Below, piece after piece: positions 34,591 to 43,452 of a DNA stretch of 49,413 bases (position 1 is the first letter of the stretch; each line of letters opens with the position of its first letter). A program made the position numbers and the translations under genes. Source of the stretch: Butyricicoccus sp. (GTDB lineage Bacteria; Bacillota; Clostridia; Oscillospirales; Butyricicoccaceae); assembly GCA_020025885.1 (NCBI GenBank), contig JAHHRJ010000010.1, forward strand, positions 1 through 49,413, in the 5' to 3' direction. The notes under the pieces are model-generated. The model was not told the DNA's origin. It made no database searches and saw only the letters and a list, made by a program, of their open reading frames with translations.

Positions 34591-34938
34591 ATGTTGTTTG
34601 TACATTATCCCAAGTGTTCCACCTGCGTCAAAGCGAAAAACTGGCTGGAATCGCACGGAAAAACCTTTGAATCCCGTGACATCAAGACCGAGAACCCAAC
34701 CGTTGAGGAATTGCGTCTGTGGTATCAGACGAGCGGTCTGCCGCTCAAAAAATTCTTCAACACCAGCGGTATCCTGTACCGTGAAATGGAGCTCAAAGAC
34801 AAACTGCCGACCATGAGCGAAGAAGATCAGCTCACCCTGCTTGCAAGCGATGGTATGCTCGTTAAGCGCCCCATTGTGGTGGATGGTGATACCGTACTGG
34901 TCGGCTTTCGTGAAAAAGAATGGGAATCCGCCCTCTAA
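34591..34938 (+). CDS. ArsC/Spx-family thioredoxin-like protein
   Basis: A 115-residue protein of the arsenate reductase/Spx/YffB fold. It has CSTC (about 9-12) near the N-terminus (YPKCSTCVKAKNWL) and the family ending LLASDGMLVKRPIVVDGDTVLVGFREKEWE. It could be an Spx-like regulator or a thiol reductase; the sequence does not decide. No arsenic genes are nearby. Starts 7 nt after the Nudix gene and is likely co-transcribed. Confidence 0.9.
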   Translation: MLFVHYPKCSTCVKAKNWLESHGKTFESRDIKTENPTVEELRLWYQTSGLPLKKFFNTSGILYREMELKDKLPTMSEEDQLTLLASDGMLVKRPIVVDGDTVLVGFREKEWESAL

Positions 34939-34969
34939 ACGATATAAAAGCGCGTCAGCATAATCCCTA

Positions 34970-36319
34970 TCATTTTCCCAGTTTTTCTGCCACAATTTCC
35001 ATCTGTTCGGCGGTTGGGTTCCAATCAAACGAAATCTCTACGAAACGATTTGCATAGCACAGCAAATATTTGTTCAGGTATCCATCTCTCCAATACCGCT
35101 GATACACTTCCTCTGCGTGCCATGGGGATGCATCTACCGCTTCATATGCGTCACGGTATATGATTTCCCCATGCCGTATTTTATCTTGATACTGCCCGAT
35201 CAGCGCTGATTTACAGAAAGCATAAAGTGCTGGTGATTTTATATCTGTTACTGTGTATTCTAGCTCTGGAATATCGTGTTTTTCTGTCAAAGGGCGCTGG
35301 TTATATTCTGTATTCTTGACAAAAAATGTTTCACTTTTACGCACTTCGGTCGACCAGTCTTTTTGCGCAGTCTGTAAAAGATCTTGCACATACAGTGGTA
35401 ATGCTTCATCAAATACTTTCATACGCCACCCATTTCGATCATAATATCCCACAGGCTTGCGCTCGCTTTTCATCGTATACCAACCTATACCACCAATCAT
35501 TACAAACGTCAGACAGAGACACAACCCAATCGAAACCGTTTGATTGATACTGCGTGAAACACCTCGTTTTTTCATCACATTCATCCCTGTGGTGATGATT
35601 CCAACAACTCCAAACATACCCAAAAGCGAAACCAAAGCAATCTTTGTGCCTGCCATGAGGAGTACAGCCCCTGCAATACCTATACTCACCAAACTAAACT
35701 TTATATTCGTATTTCGCTTGGTTGCTGGGAAAATACCATACTGCACCTCCCGCTTTGCCTTTCGATACCAAAGGGCATAACTGCCCACCATATACAGCGA
35801 AGAGATCAAAAGCATAAGCCACAGAAAAGGGATATACAGTCTGATGGGCGTGGAGAGAAACTCTATTGGAGACTGTAAAAACTGTATATAGGATAAGACA
35901 AGCTGACTGATACTGATTACCACATTGAGTCCTTGTCCCCAAAGCCAATTTTTGCACATTGCACGGTGGATTGTTTGCAGCTGTGTGACTGCATCTGTCT
36001 CAATCGGTGCGGGGTTTTCTCCCTCATGGTAGAACACCTGCATTTTTCCATTTCGTGCCGCCAGCTTCCAGCCGTATTTCGTGCAGTATTCTTCCATTTC
36101 CAATAGACCTTCTGTATTTTCAGGATCGAACTCAGAGATATTGGGCAAATATGTAACGGTAAAGTGCAGCTTTTTGGGCTCTATTCTGCGATACTGCCAG
36201 AGATAGGTGCCTATTTCTTCCAGCAGCCATCCCTTTTGTGCCATCCTTTCCAGATGGGTCTGCATGCCAGAACAGTCATATGGCATAAAATATTCAAACC
36301 GTCTCTTGGTCTCTTTCAT
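34970..36319 (-). CDS. DUF2812 membrane protein
   Basis: A 449-residue protein. The N-terminal 110 residues contain the DUF2812 pattern (FMPYDCSGMQTHLERMAQKGWLLEEIG and YLPNISEFDPENTEGLLEMEEYC). Four or more hydrophobic segments follow (about 150-275), then a soluble C-terminal domain of about 150 residues. The molecular role of this family is unknown. It is translationally coupled to padR (4-nt overlap), the standard arrangement in Bacillota, where the PadR protein represses it. I use the ATG at 36319, preceded by GGAGGGAG. Confidence 0.88.
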   Translation of the reverse strand: MKETKRRFEYFMPYDCSGMQTHLERMAQKGWLLEEIGTYLWQYRRIEPKKLHFTVTYLPNISEFDPENTEGLLEMEEYCTKYGWKLAARNGKMQVFYHEGENPAPIETDAVTQLQTIHRAMCKNWLWGQGLNVVISISQLVLSYIQFLQSPIEFLSTPIRLYIPFLWLMLLISSLYMVGSYALWYRKAKREVQYGIFPATKRNTNIKFSLVSIGIAGAVLLMAGTKIALVSLLGMFGVVGIITTGMNVMKKRGVSRSINQTVSIGLCLCLTFVMIGGIGWYTMKSERKPVGYYDRNGWRMKVFDEALPLYVQDLLQTAQKDWSTEVRKSETFFVKNTEYNQRPLTEKHDIPELEYTVTDIKSPALYAFCKSALIGQYQDKIRHGEIIYRDAYEAVDASPWHAEEVYQRYWRDGYLNKYLLCYANRFVEISFDWNPTAEQMEIVAEKLGK

Positions 36320-36639
36320 TGTGCTCCCTCCTGTCCAAAGATCTTCTGATAATCCACAACCTGTGCACACAGCCTTGTATACTCCTTGTCCAGCATTTCT
36401 TTGCCTTTCGCTGTCAGGATGTAACTGCGGCGGCGTCCTTCCACTTTGGTTTCCCGAATCATTTCCGCGTCTAAAAACTGCTCAAGCAGATTATAAAGTG
36501 TACCCGAGCCGACCCGAACACGCCCACCTGTCATCTCTGGCACACGATCCAAAATATCCATTCCACAGCATTCCTGCGTAAGGCACAGCAGTACATAAAA
36601 CATCTGCTCGGTCAAAGTCTGAAATTTTTCTCTTGGCAT
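36316..36639 (-). CDS. PadR-family transcriptional repressor
   Basis: A 107-residue winged-helix protein of the short PadR-s2 type. The domain shows EQMFYVLLCLTQECCGMDILDRVPEMTGGRVRVGSGTLYNLLEQFLDAEMIRETKVEGRRRSYILTAKGKEML in full, plus a short dimerisation helix. I start at the ATG at 36639 (GGAGGGG upstream). Two copies of a near-palindromic site overlap its promoter, so autoregulation is very likely. Confidence 0.93.
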   Translation of the reverse strand: MPREKFQTLTEQMFYVLLCLTQECCGMDILDRVPEMTGGRVRVGSGTLYNLLEQFLDAEMIRETKVEGRRRSYILTAKGKEMLDKEYTRLCAQVVDYQKIFGQEGAQ

Positions 36640-36651
36640 ATAAACCCCTCC

Positions 36652-36707
36652 ATTCTCGATATTCGAGTATATGCCTATATTGTATTCTCGATATTCGATA
36701 TTGTCAA
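36652..36707 (-). promoter_or_regulatory. padR promoter with twin operators
   Basis: On the minus strand TTGACA (36707-36702) and TACAAT (36684-36679) are 17 nt apart. Operator B (ATTCTCGATATTCGAT as read on the plus strand, 36684-36699) fills the spacer; operator A (ATTCTCGATATTCGAG, 36652-36667) covers the start region, 32 bp away. Each is a near-palindrome centred on CTCGATATTCGAG. Confidence 0.8.
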
Positions 36708-36712
36708 GCATA

Positions 36713-36749
36713 AAAAAGCGACACACAAATTTTCACTCGTGCATCGCTC
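36713..36749 (-). terminator. Probable weak terminator of the parvulin gene
   Basis: Imperfect stem AGCGA..CAC / GTG..TCGCT (two mismatches). On the minus strand it is followed by six T that run directly into the padR -35 box. Confidence 0.45.
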
Positions 36750-36776
36750 TTCGATTCTTCTCAAACAGAAAATAAT

Positions 36777-38006
36777 TTATTCTGCTGACTGCTGTGCTGG
36801 TGCTTCTGTTCCTTCCTTTTCCGGATCAGAAGAAGCGCCCTCGCCGCCATTCTGGTCAGCTGGTGCAGATTCAGATTCTACTTCTTCAGAGTCAGAAGTA
36901 TCCTTGCCCTGCGCACCATTGTCTGTGGTTTCTGCCTTTGGAGCAATGATCTTCATGAGGTTCTCATAGCTGACCTCACCATATGCATCAGTATGCTTGA
37001 TTTCTGCCGCTTCAACCAACGCAGTTACTTCATCGTCAAAGGTCTTACCTGTGATCTGCTGGATGAGCTGCTGACGCATATCTGGAGAGAGTTGCTCTGC
37101 ATTCAATGGCTCACGCTTCAAAATATGCCAGCCAAAGGTGCTCTTCACGAGCTTTGTTGAAGTTGCGCCTGGCTCGAGAGACTTCGCTTCGTTGTAGAAC
37201 TCCTCTACCATTTCGCCGTCTGTGAAAATATAACCCTCTGGGTACATTTCCATGCCTGGGTCTTCGTTGTACTGCTTGATGAGCGCATCAAAGTCCTCGC
37301 CTGCTTTCACCTTCTCCAGCGCTTCATTTGCTTTGCTCTCTGCCGCAGCCAGTGCATCACCAGTCAGGGGTTCGCCGAGACCATCCACAGCCTGCACTAG
37401 AATATGCTTGGCACAGAGATAGTTTTCATTGAACGCGTCCATGATCGCCTGCTCCGTAGCCTTTGTACCGTTTTTGCCGTAATATGCCTTTTCGATCGCG
37501 CCCAGATATGCGGCAGTTGCAACCGTGTTGTCATAGAGTTGCGCGGTATAGTCAAAGCTTGCAAGCCAATCATCGAACATCTGCTGACCGCCCATCTGTG
37601 CGATCTGCATTTTCTTATCCGCTGCAGCCTTTTCCTTTTCTTCGCGTGTCAGCTTCAGGTGCAGTCTATTAAACTCGCCTGTGATCGAACGCATATATGC
37701 TGCCTGCTGGTCTGCCATATCAAACAGCTGGGCAACAAACGGCGCGCCCATCTGCGGATCGCTCCAAATGGAATCATCATAGCCATAATACCCAAGCATA
37801 TTTTCCATGTACATCTTGTTATACTTGAGATATGCACGGAACTCGTCCGCATGTACCTCATCTCCATTGACGGTCAGCATCACCGGCTCCGATGAACGAA
37901 TGGGCTTATACTTGATGTTCGGAATCCCATAGGTCATCGTGATCCCTGCCACAACAGCAGTTGCTACTGCCATTGCCAGAATCCGTTTGCCAAATGTCTT
38001 AATCAT
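36777..38006 (-). CDS. Parvulin-type peptidyl-prolyl isomerase (PrsA/SurA-like)
   Basis: A 409-residue extracytoplasmic folding factor anchored by an N-terminal hydrophobic segment (about 8-28); no lipobox, unlike PrsA of Bacillus. A SurA-like N-domain contains VNGDEVHADEFRAYL. The rotamase domain (about 195-305) shows AKHILVQAV, FDALIKQYNEDPG and FGWHILKRE. The tail after about 350 is strongly acidic and low-complexity. I start at the ATG at 38006, 8 nt after AGGGAG; an ATG 6 nt upstream is too close to that site. Confidence 0.9.
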   Translation of the reverse strand: MIKTFGKRILAMAVATAVVAGITMTYGIPNIKYKPIRSSEPVMLTVNGDEVHADEFRAYLKYNKMYMENMLGYYGYDDSIWSDPQMGAPFVAQLFDMADQQAAYMRSITGEFNRLHLKLTREEKEKAAADKKMQIAQMGGQQMFDDWLASFDYTAQLYDNTVATAAYLGAIEKAYYGKNGTKATEQAIMDAFNENYLCAKHILVQAVDGLGEPLTGDALAAAESKANEALEKVKAGEDFDALIKQYNEDPGMEMYPEGYIFTDGEMVEEFYNEAKSLEPGATSTKLVKSTFGWHILKREPLNAEQLSPDMRQQLIQQITGKTFDDEVTALVEAAEIKHTDAYGEVSYENLMKIIAPKAETTDNGAQGKDTSDSEEVESESAPADQNGGEGASSDPEKEGTEAPAQQSAE

Positions 38007-38130
38007 TCCCATAACTCCCTTATGTGTTTTATCGCATCCTCTGTGCGGTTTGCTTTTCTATTATAGCATCCCTGGATTCAAAAGACAATGTTGTACACAG
38101 AAACGTCACAAACACAGATGCGCTCTCGAT

Positions 38131-38883
38131 TTATTTCATTTTTCTGCGCTGTACATGGTAGGTGACGCGCGGCAGGAACCACTCTGGCGTAAGCCGACGC
38201 GCTGTCATGGCAGCTTTCATGCCAGTGCCCGGCACAATAACTTGCTTTTTGCGCAGCATCCCACGCACAGCAATGCGTGCGCATCGCTTGGCATCCATTC
38301 CCGGTACCGAAAAACGTACATCTGCAACATCATTAAACTCTGTCTTGACAGGTCCCGGACACAGTGCGGAAATCACGACCTCGCTTCCCTCATGCCTCAG
38401 TTCCTCTCGAACCGCTTGTGTCAAGCGCAAAACATAGTTCTTAGTTGCGTAATAGGTCGCCATCAAGGGTCCTGCCATAAATCCGGCAGAGGAGGCTACA
38501 TTCAAAATGTATCCACGATTGCGCAGACGGAAATCATGCAAAAACAGCTTGGTCAGGATGTGGACTGCCACAATATTGGTGCGGATCATTTCCAGCTCAC
38601 GGTCAAGATCGGTTGTCGCAAATGGACCACATACGCCAAAGCCTGCATTATTGACCAAAATTTCCAAATCTTCGGAGCGTGCACGGCAATACAGCATACG
38701 GCACTGTTCCGCATCAGACAGATCATATTCTAAAATCCGGCACTTGACGGTCAGCTCTCGCGCCAGTACTTCCAAGCGATCACGCCGCCGTGCCACCAAA
38801 ATCAGCTCATATCCACGCGCGGCAAGCTCTCGCGCAATTTCCATTCCAATTCCAGATGATGCACCTGTAATGAGTGCTTTCAT
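38131..38883 (-). CDS. Short-chain dehydrogenase/reductase
   Basis: A 250-residue classical SDR: TGASSGIGMEIA (about 6-17), NNAG (about 85-88), catalytic Ser in VASSAGFM and YYATKNYV for Y-x-x-x-K. The C-terminus is basic (RRKMK). It resembles DltE/YqjQ-like SDRs; substrate not predictable. ATG at 38883 follows CAGGAGGA and overlaps the stop of a tiny upstream gene by 3 nt. Confidence 0.92.
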   Translation of the reverse strand: MKALITGASSGIGMEIARELAARGYELILVARRRDRLEVLARELTVKCRILEYDLSDAEQCRMLYCRARSEDLEILVNNAGFGVCGPFATTDLDRELEMIRTNIVAVHILTKLFLHDFRLRNRGYILNVASSAGFMAGPLMATYYATKNYVLRLTQAVREELRHEGSEVVISALCPGPVKTEFNDVADVRFSVPGMDAKRCARIAVRGMLRKKQVIVPGTGMKAAMTARRLTPEWFLPRVTYHVQRRKMK

Positions 38884-39029
38884 TTCTGTTCCTCCTGTTC
38901 TCTTCGGCAGCTCCCACCGCAGCCATGACAGCCACCGCAGCCGTTGCCTTCCTGTCTTTGAATCTGAATCACACGCCACGCAAACCATGCCAGTGCGGCA
39001 ATGATGCCCAGCACCACAGAATCAATCAC
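38880..39029 (-). CDS. FeoB-associated Cys-rich membrane protein
   Basis: A 49-residue protein found by reading upstream of the SDR. GTG start, with GTGGGGG as a possible ribosome site. One membrane helix (about 3-20, IDSVVLGIIAALAWFAWRV) is followed by a Cys-rich motif, NGCGGCHGCGGSC (about 29-41), then a short charged tail. This matches the small FeoB-associated Cys-rich proteins normally found after feoB; no feoB is in this window. Its stop (TGA) overlaps the SDR start (ATGA), so the two are coupled. Confidence 0.75.
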   Translation of the reverse strand: MIDSVVLGIIAALAWFAWRVIQIQRQEGNGCGGCHGCGGSCRREQEEQK

Positions 39030-39192
39030 GGCATATGCCCCCACTTTTTCAGATTTCTTCCATCATAGCGCATTTTCGATCAATGGTCAATGATTGTTTT
39101 GCTGTTTTGAACACACAAAAACTGCACAGAATATAAATATGCCAGCACAAATATAAAATGTACTGACATTCTGTAAAATGCGTCAATTCACC

Positions 39193-39220
39193 TTGAAAAT
39201 ACCATTTACTGTGATAAAAT
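39193..39220 (+). promoter_or_regulatory. rnr promoter
   Basis: TTGAAA (39193-39198) and TAAAAT (39215-39220) with a 16-nt spacer, 34 nt before the RNase R start. Confidence 0.55.
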
Positions 39221-39253
39221 AAAACTATAACCAGAGAAAAGGAGGGCTATTTT

Positions 39254-41347
39254 ATGAACAAACTGGATACAAGGCTCTATACTCTGCTCAAACGTCCCAC
39301 CCGCGCAGAAGAACTCAAAAAATACCTGCCGGCTTACTCCAAACAACAGATTCGGGAATCGCTCGACCGCCTGACCGCAGACGGTAAGATCCTGAAAAAT
39401 AAGAAAAATCGCTATGCACACGCCGAACACTACGGCTGCCTGACTGGCGTATTCCAAGCGACCGACCGTGGATTCGGCTTTGTGACACCCGAAGTTCCAG
39501 ATGGACTGGGAGACGTGTTTATCCCACCATTTTCTACCGGAAAAGCATGGCAGGGCGACCGCGTACTCATTCGGCTCATCGACTCTGGACGCGGACACAA
39601 GCGCGAGGGCGAAGTCCTGCGCATTTTGACGCTGTGTCAAGATGAGGTGATCGGTACCGTGATGAAGCGGGGCAAAAGCGTCTTTGTCCGCCCAACCTCA
39701 AAAAAATACCCGGAGCTTGTCATCCCGAAAAACCGGGTACTGGAAGCCCAGTCCGGTGACCGCGTTGCAGTCAAGGTCATGTTCCGCGGTGAAGGTCGTC
39801 TGCCTGCGCAGGGTGCGATCATCAAGGTATTTGGCAAAAACGGTACGATGGATGCGTCGATCGCCTCCATCCTGCATGAAAACGGCATCGTTGTGCCATT
39901 TTCGGACGAGGTTTTACGGCAGGCAGAAGCCTGTGGTGATACGGTCGATCCCGCAGAGGCAGCACACCGCATGGATTTGCGCGACCAGCTCATTTTCACC
40001 ATTGATGGTGATGATGCGCGCGATTTTGACGATGCAGTTTCTTTGGAACCGCTCGAAAACGGGCATATGCTGCTTGGCGTACACATTGCGGATGTATCGC
40101 ATTATGTGACCCCCGGTTCCCCGCTCGATGATGAGGCATACCGCCGCGGTACCTCGGTCTATTATCCGGGGCATGTCGTGCCTATGCTTCCGGTCGCACT
40201 CTCCAATGGTATCTGCTCTTTAAACCCCGATGTTGACCGTCTTGCCTTCTCTGCCCTTATGGAATTTGACTGTGATGGGCGCTGTCATGGTTCGCGCTTT
40301 GCCAAAACAGTCATTCGCTCCAAGGCGCGTATGACCTATCGCAAGGTCAATGAAATCTTTGATGGAAACGAGACACGCAGGCAGGAGTATGCCTTCCTGA
40401 CGGATACCGCCGACCGTATGCACGTACTTTCTCTTGCAATGCGCAAACGCCGCATGGAACGCGGCGCGCTCGATCTCGATATCCCAGAAGCCGAAATCTT
40501 GACCGATGCAGCAGGTGAACCTGTTGAAGTCACCTTCCGCGCGCGCGGTGATGCCGAAAAAATGATCGAGGAGTTTATGCTGGCTGCCAATGAAGCGGTT
40601 GCTGCATTTATGGATAAACGAGCGAATCCAACCGTCTACCGTGTGCATGAAAACCCTGATCCTGAAAAGCTGCGTACCTTTGCCATGTTTGCACGTCCCT
40701 TTGGCTACCGTGTGGATTCCTCCAAGCCAAGTGACACTGCACAGCTGCAAGCCATTTTAGATGGTGCAAAGAATGATCCCAAACAGCGCGCGCTCCCGAC
40801 CCTGCTCCTGCGTGCACTTGCAAGAGCGCGATATGATGCGGAATGTCTTGGGCACTATGGTCTGCAAGCCAAGGAATATCTGCACTTTACCTCTCCAATC
40901 CGTCGCTATCCTGACCTTGTCGCACACCGTATGCTGTTTAAGGCAATCTCTGGTCAGCAATATACCAAAGCAGATACCGTATTCTGTGAGGAGGCTGCAA
41001 CACAGTCTACCACCCGTGAACTTGCCGCCGACACCGCCGAGCGGGATATTGACAAGCTGTATCTCGCCGCTTATATGGAACAATTTATTGGACAGGACTT
41101 TGACGCAGAGATTTCTGGCGTGACCGCATTCGGCGTATTTGTGACCTTACAGAATGCAGTGGAAGGTCTTGTGCGTCTGGAAGATCTGCCCGGTGATGAC
41201 TATGAATTTGATGACCAGAAAATGATGCTGATTGGGCGGCGTTCCCGTATGCGCTACACCATTGGTACGCCAATGCGTGTACGCCTGACTGCCGCTTCCC
41301 GTGTCACTGGTCTTATCGACTTTATCCCAGCACCTGAAAGGACTTGA
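39254..41347 (+). CDS. rnr: Ribonuclease R
   Basis: A 697-residue 3'-5' exoribonuclease. An N-terminal winged helix (about 8-55) leads to cold-shock domains (GFGFVTPE..DVFIPP near 73-92). The RNB catalytic domain contains TIDGDDARDFDDAVSL near 249-264 with the metal-binding aspartates. Basic/aromatic motifs (YRVHENPD, YLHFTSPIRRYPDLV) and a C-terminal S1 domain (about 615-690, EISGVTAFGVFVTL) follow. AAAGGAGGG precedes the ATG. The patatin gene starts 4 nt after the stop. smpB and tmRNA, frequent neighbours, are not seen. Confidence 0.97.
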   Translation: MNKLDTRLYTLLKRPTRAEELKKYLPAYSKQQIRESLDRLTADGKILKNKKNRYAHAEHYGCLTGVFQATDRGFGFVTPEVPDGLGDVFIPPFSTGKAWQGDRVLIRLIDSGRGHKREGEVLRILTLCQDEVIGTVMKRGKSVFVRPTSKKYPELVIPKNRVLEAQSGDRVAVKVMFRGEGRLPAQGAIIKVFGKNGTMDASIASILHENGIVVPFSDEVLRQAEACGDTVDPAEAAHRMDLRDQLIFTIDGDDARDFDDAVSLEPLENGHMLLGVHIADVSHYVTPGSPLDDEAYRRGTSVYYPGHVVPMLPVALSNGICSLNPDVDRLAFSALMEFDCDGRCHGSRFAKTVIRSKARMTYRKVNEIFDGNETRRQEYAFLTDTADRMHVLSLAMRKRRMERGALDLDIPEAEILTDAAGEPVEVTFRARGDAEKMIEEFMLAANEAVAAFMDKRANPTVYRVHENPDPEKLRTFAMFARPFGYRVDSSKPSDTAQLQAILDGAKNDPKQRALPTLLLRALARARYDAECLGHYGLQAKEYLHFTSPIRRYPDLVAHRMLFKAISGQQYTKADTVFCEEAATQSTTRELAADTAERDIDKLYLAAYMEQFIGQDFDAEISGVTAFGVFVTLQNAVEGLVRLEDLPGDDYEFDDQKMMLIGRRSRMRYTIGTPMRVRLTAASRVTGLIDFIPAPERT

Positions 41348-41351
41348 CCCC

Positions 41352-42194
41352 ATGCCCGGACTCATTTTAGAGGGCGGAACCTTTCGCCCCATTTTTTCCA
41401 GCGGTATTATGGATGCACTGCTTGCTCATGATATCATGTTTGATTATGTGATTGGTGTTTCTGCGGGAATCACAAATGGATTCTCCTATCTTTCCCGCCA
41501 AAGTGGACGCAATCTCGATGTGCTCTGTCAGTACCGCACTGACAAGCGTTATCTCTCTGCCCGCAACTATATCAAGCAAGGCTCTGTCTTTGGCGTAGAC
41601 TTTGTATTTGATACCATCCCCAACGAACTGATTCCCTTTGACTGGGATACCTTTCACGCCTATCCCGGCAAAGTCCTCATTGGTGTCACCAATGCCAACA
41701 CAGGCAGGTGTGAATACCTCGACGGACGTGCGCTGGACTCCAAATGCACCATGCTCCGCGCAACCTGCGCCATCCCGCTTTACTTTCACCCTGTTCAAAT
41801 CGGCGATCAAATTTACTACGATGGGGGCATTTCCGACTCCATTCCCATTCAGAAGGCAATGGCAGACGGCAATGAGAAAAATTTAATTATCCTGACGCAG
41901 CCCGCTGGCTATCGCAAAAAGACCCAGCGTTCCAACCGTGTCGCGGCAGCGGTTCTGCGCCGTCAGTATCCCAAAATGGCAGAGACGATTTTGAATCGCC
42001 CCAAGATGTATAACGAAACGGTATGTTTCTGTGAACATCTGGCAAAACACCAACCGAAAAATACTGTACTCCTTCGCCCCAGCAAACCCATTGATTCGTT
42101 TGAGCGTGATATTCAAAAACTAACTGCTGCCTATCAGGATGGTTATGAGCTCGCGGAACAGCATATGAACGAAATCAAAGCACTCTTTGCCTAA
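41352..42194 (+). CDS. Patatin-like phospholipase (RssA type)
   Basis: A 280-residue serine hydrolase. It has the oxyanion segment GLILEGGTFRPIFSSG at the N-terminus, the nucleophile elbow GVSAG (about 36-40), and the catalytic Asp in DGGISDSIP (about 158-166). RssA/YjjU-like proteins have no signal peptide and are thought to act on membrane lipids from inside. ATG at 41352; the ribosome site (GAAAGGA) lies within the end of rnr. Confidence 0.92.
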   Translation: MPGLILEGGTFRPIFSSGIMDALLAHDIMFDYVIGVSAGITNGFSYLSRQSGRNLDVLCQYRTDKRYLSARNYIKQGSVFGVDFVFDTIPNELIPFDWDTFHAYPGKVLIGVTNANTGRCEYLDGRALDSKCTMLRATCAIPLYFHPVQIGDQIYYDGGISDSIPIQKAMADGNEKNLIILTQPAGYRKKTQRSNRVAAAVLRRQYPKMAETILNRPKMYNETVCFCEHLAKHQPKNTVLLRPSKPIDSFERDIQKLTAAYQDGYELAEQHMNEIKALFA

Positions 42195-42231
42195 AATGCT
42201 TTGTGATACGCAAAAATCTTTGAAACAAAGC

Positions 42232-42266
42232 AAATATCCCCTACCGCTCTGGCAGGGGATATTTTT
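42232..42266. terminator. Bidirectional intrinsic terminator
   Basis: Stem AATATCCCCT (42233-42242) / AGGGGATATT (42254-42263) with an inner CC/GG pair and T-run. It serves the patatin gene and the convergent dehydrogenase gene. Confidence 0.85.
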
Positions 42267-42295
42267 ATAGGCGTTGTTCTAAATGGAATATGCGC

Positions 42296-43333
42296 TTAGT
42301 CAACATACAGGTGCATCGGATATGTGAGATACTCCACATCATCCAGCTTTTCTGCGGTTACATAACCAGCTGGCGCATTGAGCACAGTTGGGATGCGGTT
42401 CACCAGTGTTGCACAGGTATGCTCTGGCGTTGCAGGCTTTACCACATGGAACTCTGTGGTCGGCTCGCCAATGATCTTCCAATCGCACAGATCACCGTCA
42501 TCTGGCCCATAAACCTTACCAATACACTGTGTCTCAATAACCGGTCCCTGAAACGTTTCCACAGTAACTACTGCGCTCATACCAATGCAGTTGCCCTTCG
42601 GGATGCTCTCACCAAGAGTATCGCTCCACAGGTCACCGTCATAGAAATATGGTACGCATTTCTGACTGATCGACTTGATGGTGAGTCCCAGCTTATTTGC
42701 CAGTGCCTCATTGGAATTCCAAACATACGAAGGCTCAACAGTTTCTGGATGTGCGATCTGCTTTTCAAATTCTTCTGGAGTCAGACCAACGCCATGTGCC
42801 TTTGCCAGCGCCAGACCATAGTCTTCTACATTATAGCTTACTGCACCCTCAATCTTTTGGATGTTGTGCACACCACCAGCAACCATGCCAACCATGTTGA
42901 TCCAGAAGATATCCTGCATGCCAGTGCCTGTAATGGTGCAGTGATTTTCCTTTGCCAGCTTATCGAGTCGATTGGTGACTGCTGCAGCCGTTGTCCAAGA
43001 ATAGATTGCCTCTTCGCAGGTGGTCACAACATTGATCCCACGAGAAAGGCATTTTTCCAAATGGGGTACCATGTCAGACATAAAGCTGAAGAGTGTCACA
43101 ACCGCAACATCTGCATCACATTCATCGAGCACAGCATCTGCATCCGAACGAATCGGTACATTGAGCTTTACGCCTAGCTCTGCAAAGTCACCAACATCCA
43201 TGCCAACAACTGCTGGGTTGGTATCAATTGCACCAACAATCTCTGCGCCCTTCTCAAACAGGTAGCGCAGAATATATTTGCTCATTTTGCCGCATCCATA
43301 CTGCACGACACGAATCTTTTCACGATTGACCAT
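42296..43333 (-). CDS. 2,4-diaminopentanoate dehydrogenase-like NAD(P) dehydrogenase
   Basis: A protein of about 345 residues resembling dihydrodipicolinate reductase and the Ord-type 2,4-diaminopentanoate dehydrogenase of amino-acid-fermenting Clostridia. The Rossmann motif VVQYGCGKMSKYILRYL lies near the N-terminus, then GAIDTNPAVVGMDVG, and TTCEEAIY...GTGMQDIFW in the catalytic part. No ornithine pathway genes are adjacent, so an amine dehydrogenase of other specificity is equally likely. I start at the second ATG (43333), since AAGGA abuts the first. The promoter has a MerR-type 19-nt spacer. Confidence 0.75.
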   Translation of the reverse strand: MVNREKIRVVQYGCGKMSKYILRYLFEKGAEIVGAIDTNPAVVGMDVGDFAELGVKLNVPIRSDADAVLDECDADVAVVTLFSFMSDMVPHLEKCLSRGINVVTTCEEAIYSWTTAAAVTNRLDKLAKENHCTITGTGMQDIFWINMVGMVAGGVHNIQKIEGAVSYNVEDYGLALAKAHGVGLTPEEFEKQIAHPETVEPSYVWNSNEALANKLGLTIKSISQKCVPYFYDGDLWSDTLGESIPKGNCIGMSAVVTVETFQGPVIETQCIGKVYGPDDGDLCDWKIIGEPTTEFHVVKPATPEHTCATLVNRIPTVLNAPAGYVTAEKLDDVEYLTYPMHLYVD

Positions 43334-43389
43334 AATGGTTCCCATCCTTTCAATCTTCCAAAGTGTAACGGCTTTCCGTCTTGCTTCAC

Positions 43390-43420
43390 AGTATAAAGGT
43401 TATTTGCGGTATAAGGTCAA
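43390..43420 (-). promoter_or_regulatory. MerR-type promoter (19-nt spacer)
   Basis: On the minus strand TTGACC (43420-43415) is followed after 19 nt by TATACT (43395-43390). The over-long spacer holds a TTAT...ATAA dyad. This is the hallmark of promoters untwisted by MerR-family activators; the BltR-like gene lies directly upstream. Confidence 0.75.
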
Positions 43421-43452
43421 TCTACATATTTGACAATTTTTTAACATGATTT

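Noticed and set aside
34591..34938. Calling the ArsC-fold protein an arsenate reductase
   Set aside because: No ars genes nearby, and Spx/YffB proteins share the same motif set.
42296..43333. Assigning the dehydrogenase firmly as 2,4-diaminopentanoate dehydrogenase (ord)
   Set aside because: The fold matches, but none of the ornithine fermentation partners (or-1 to or-4, ortAB) is adjacent, so only a family-level call is supported.
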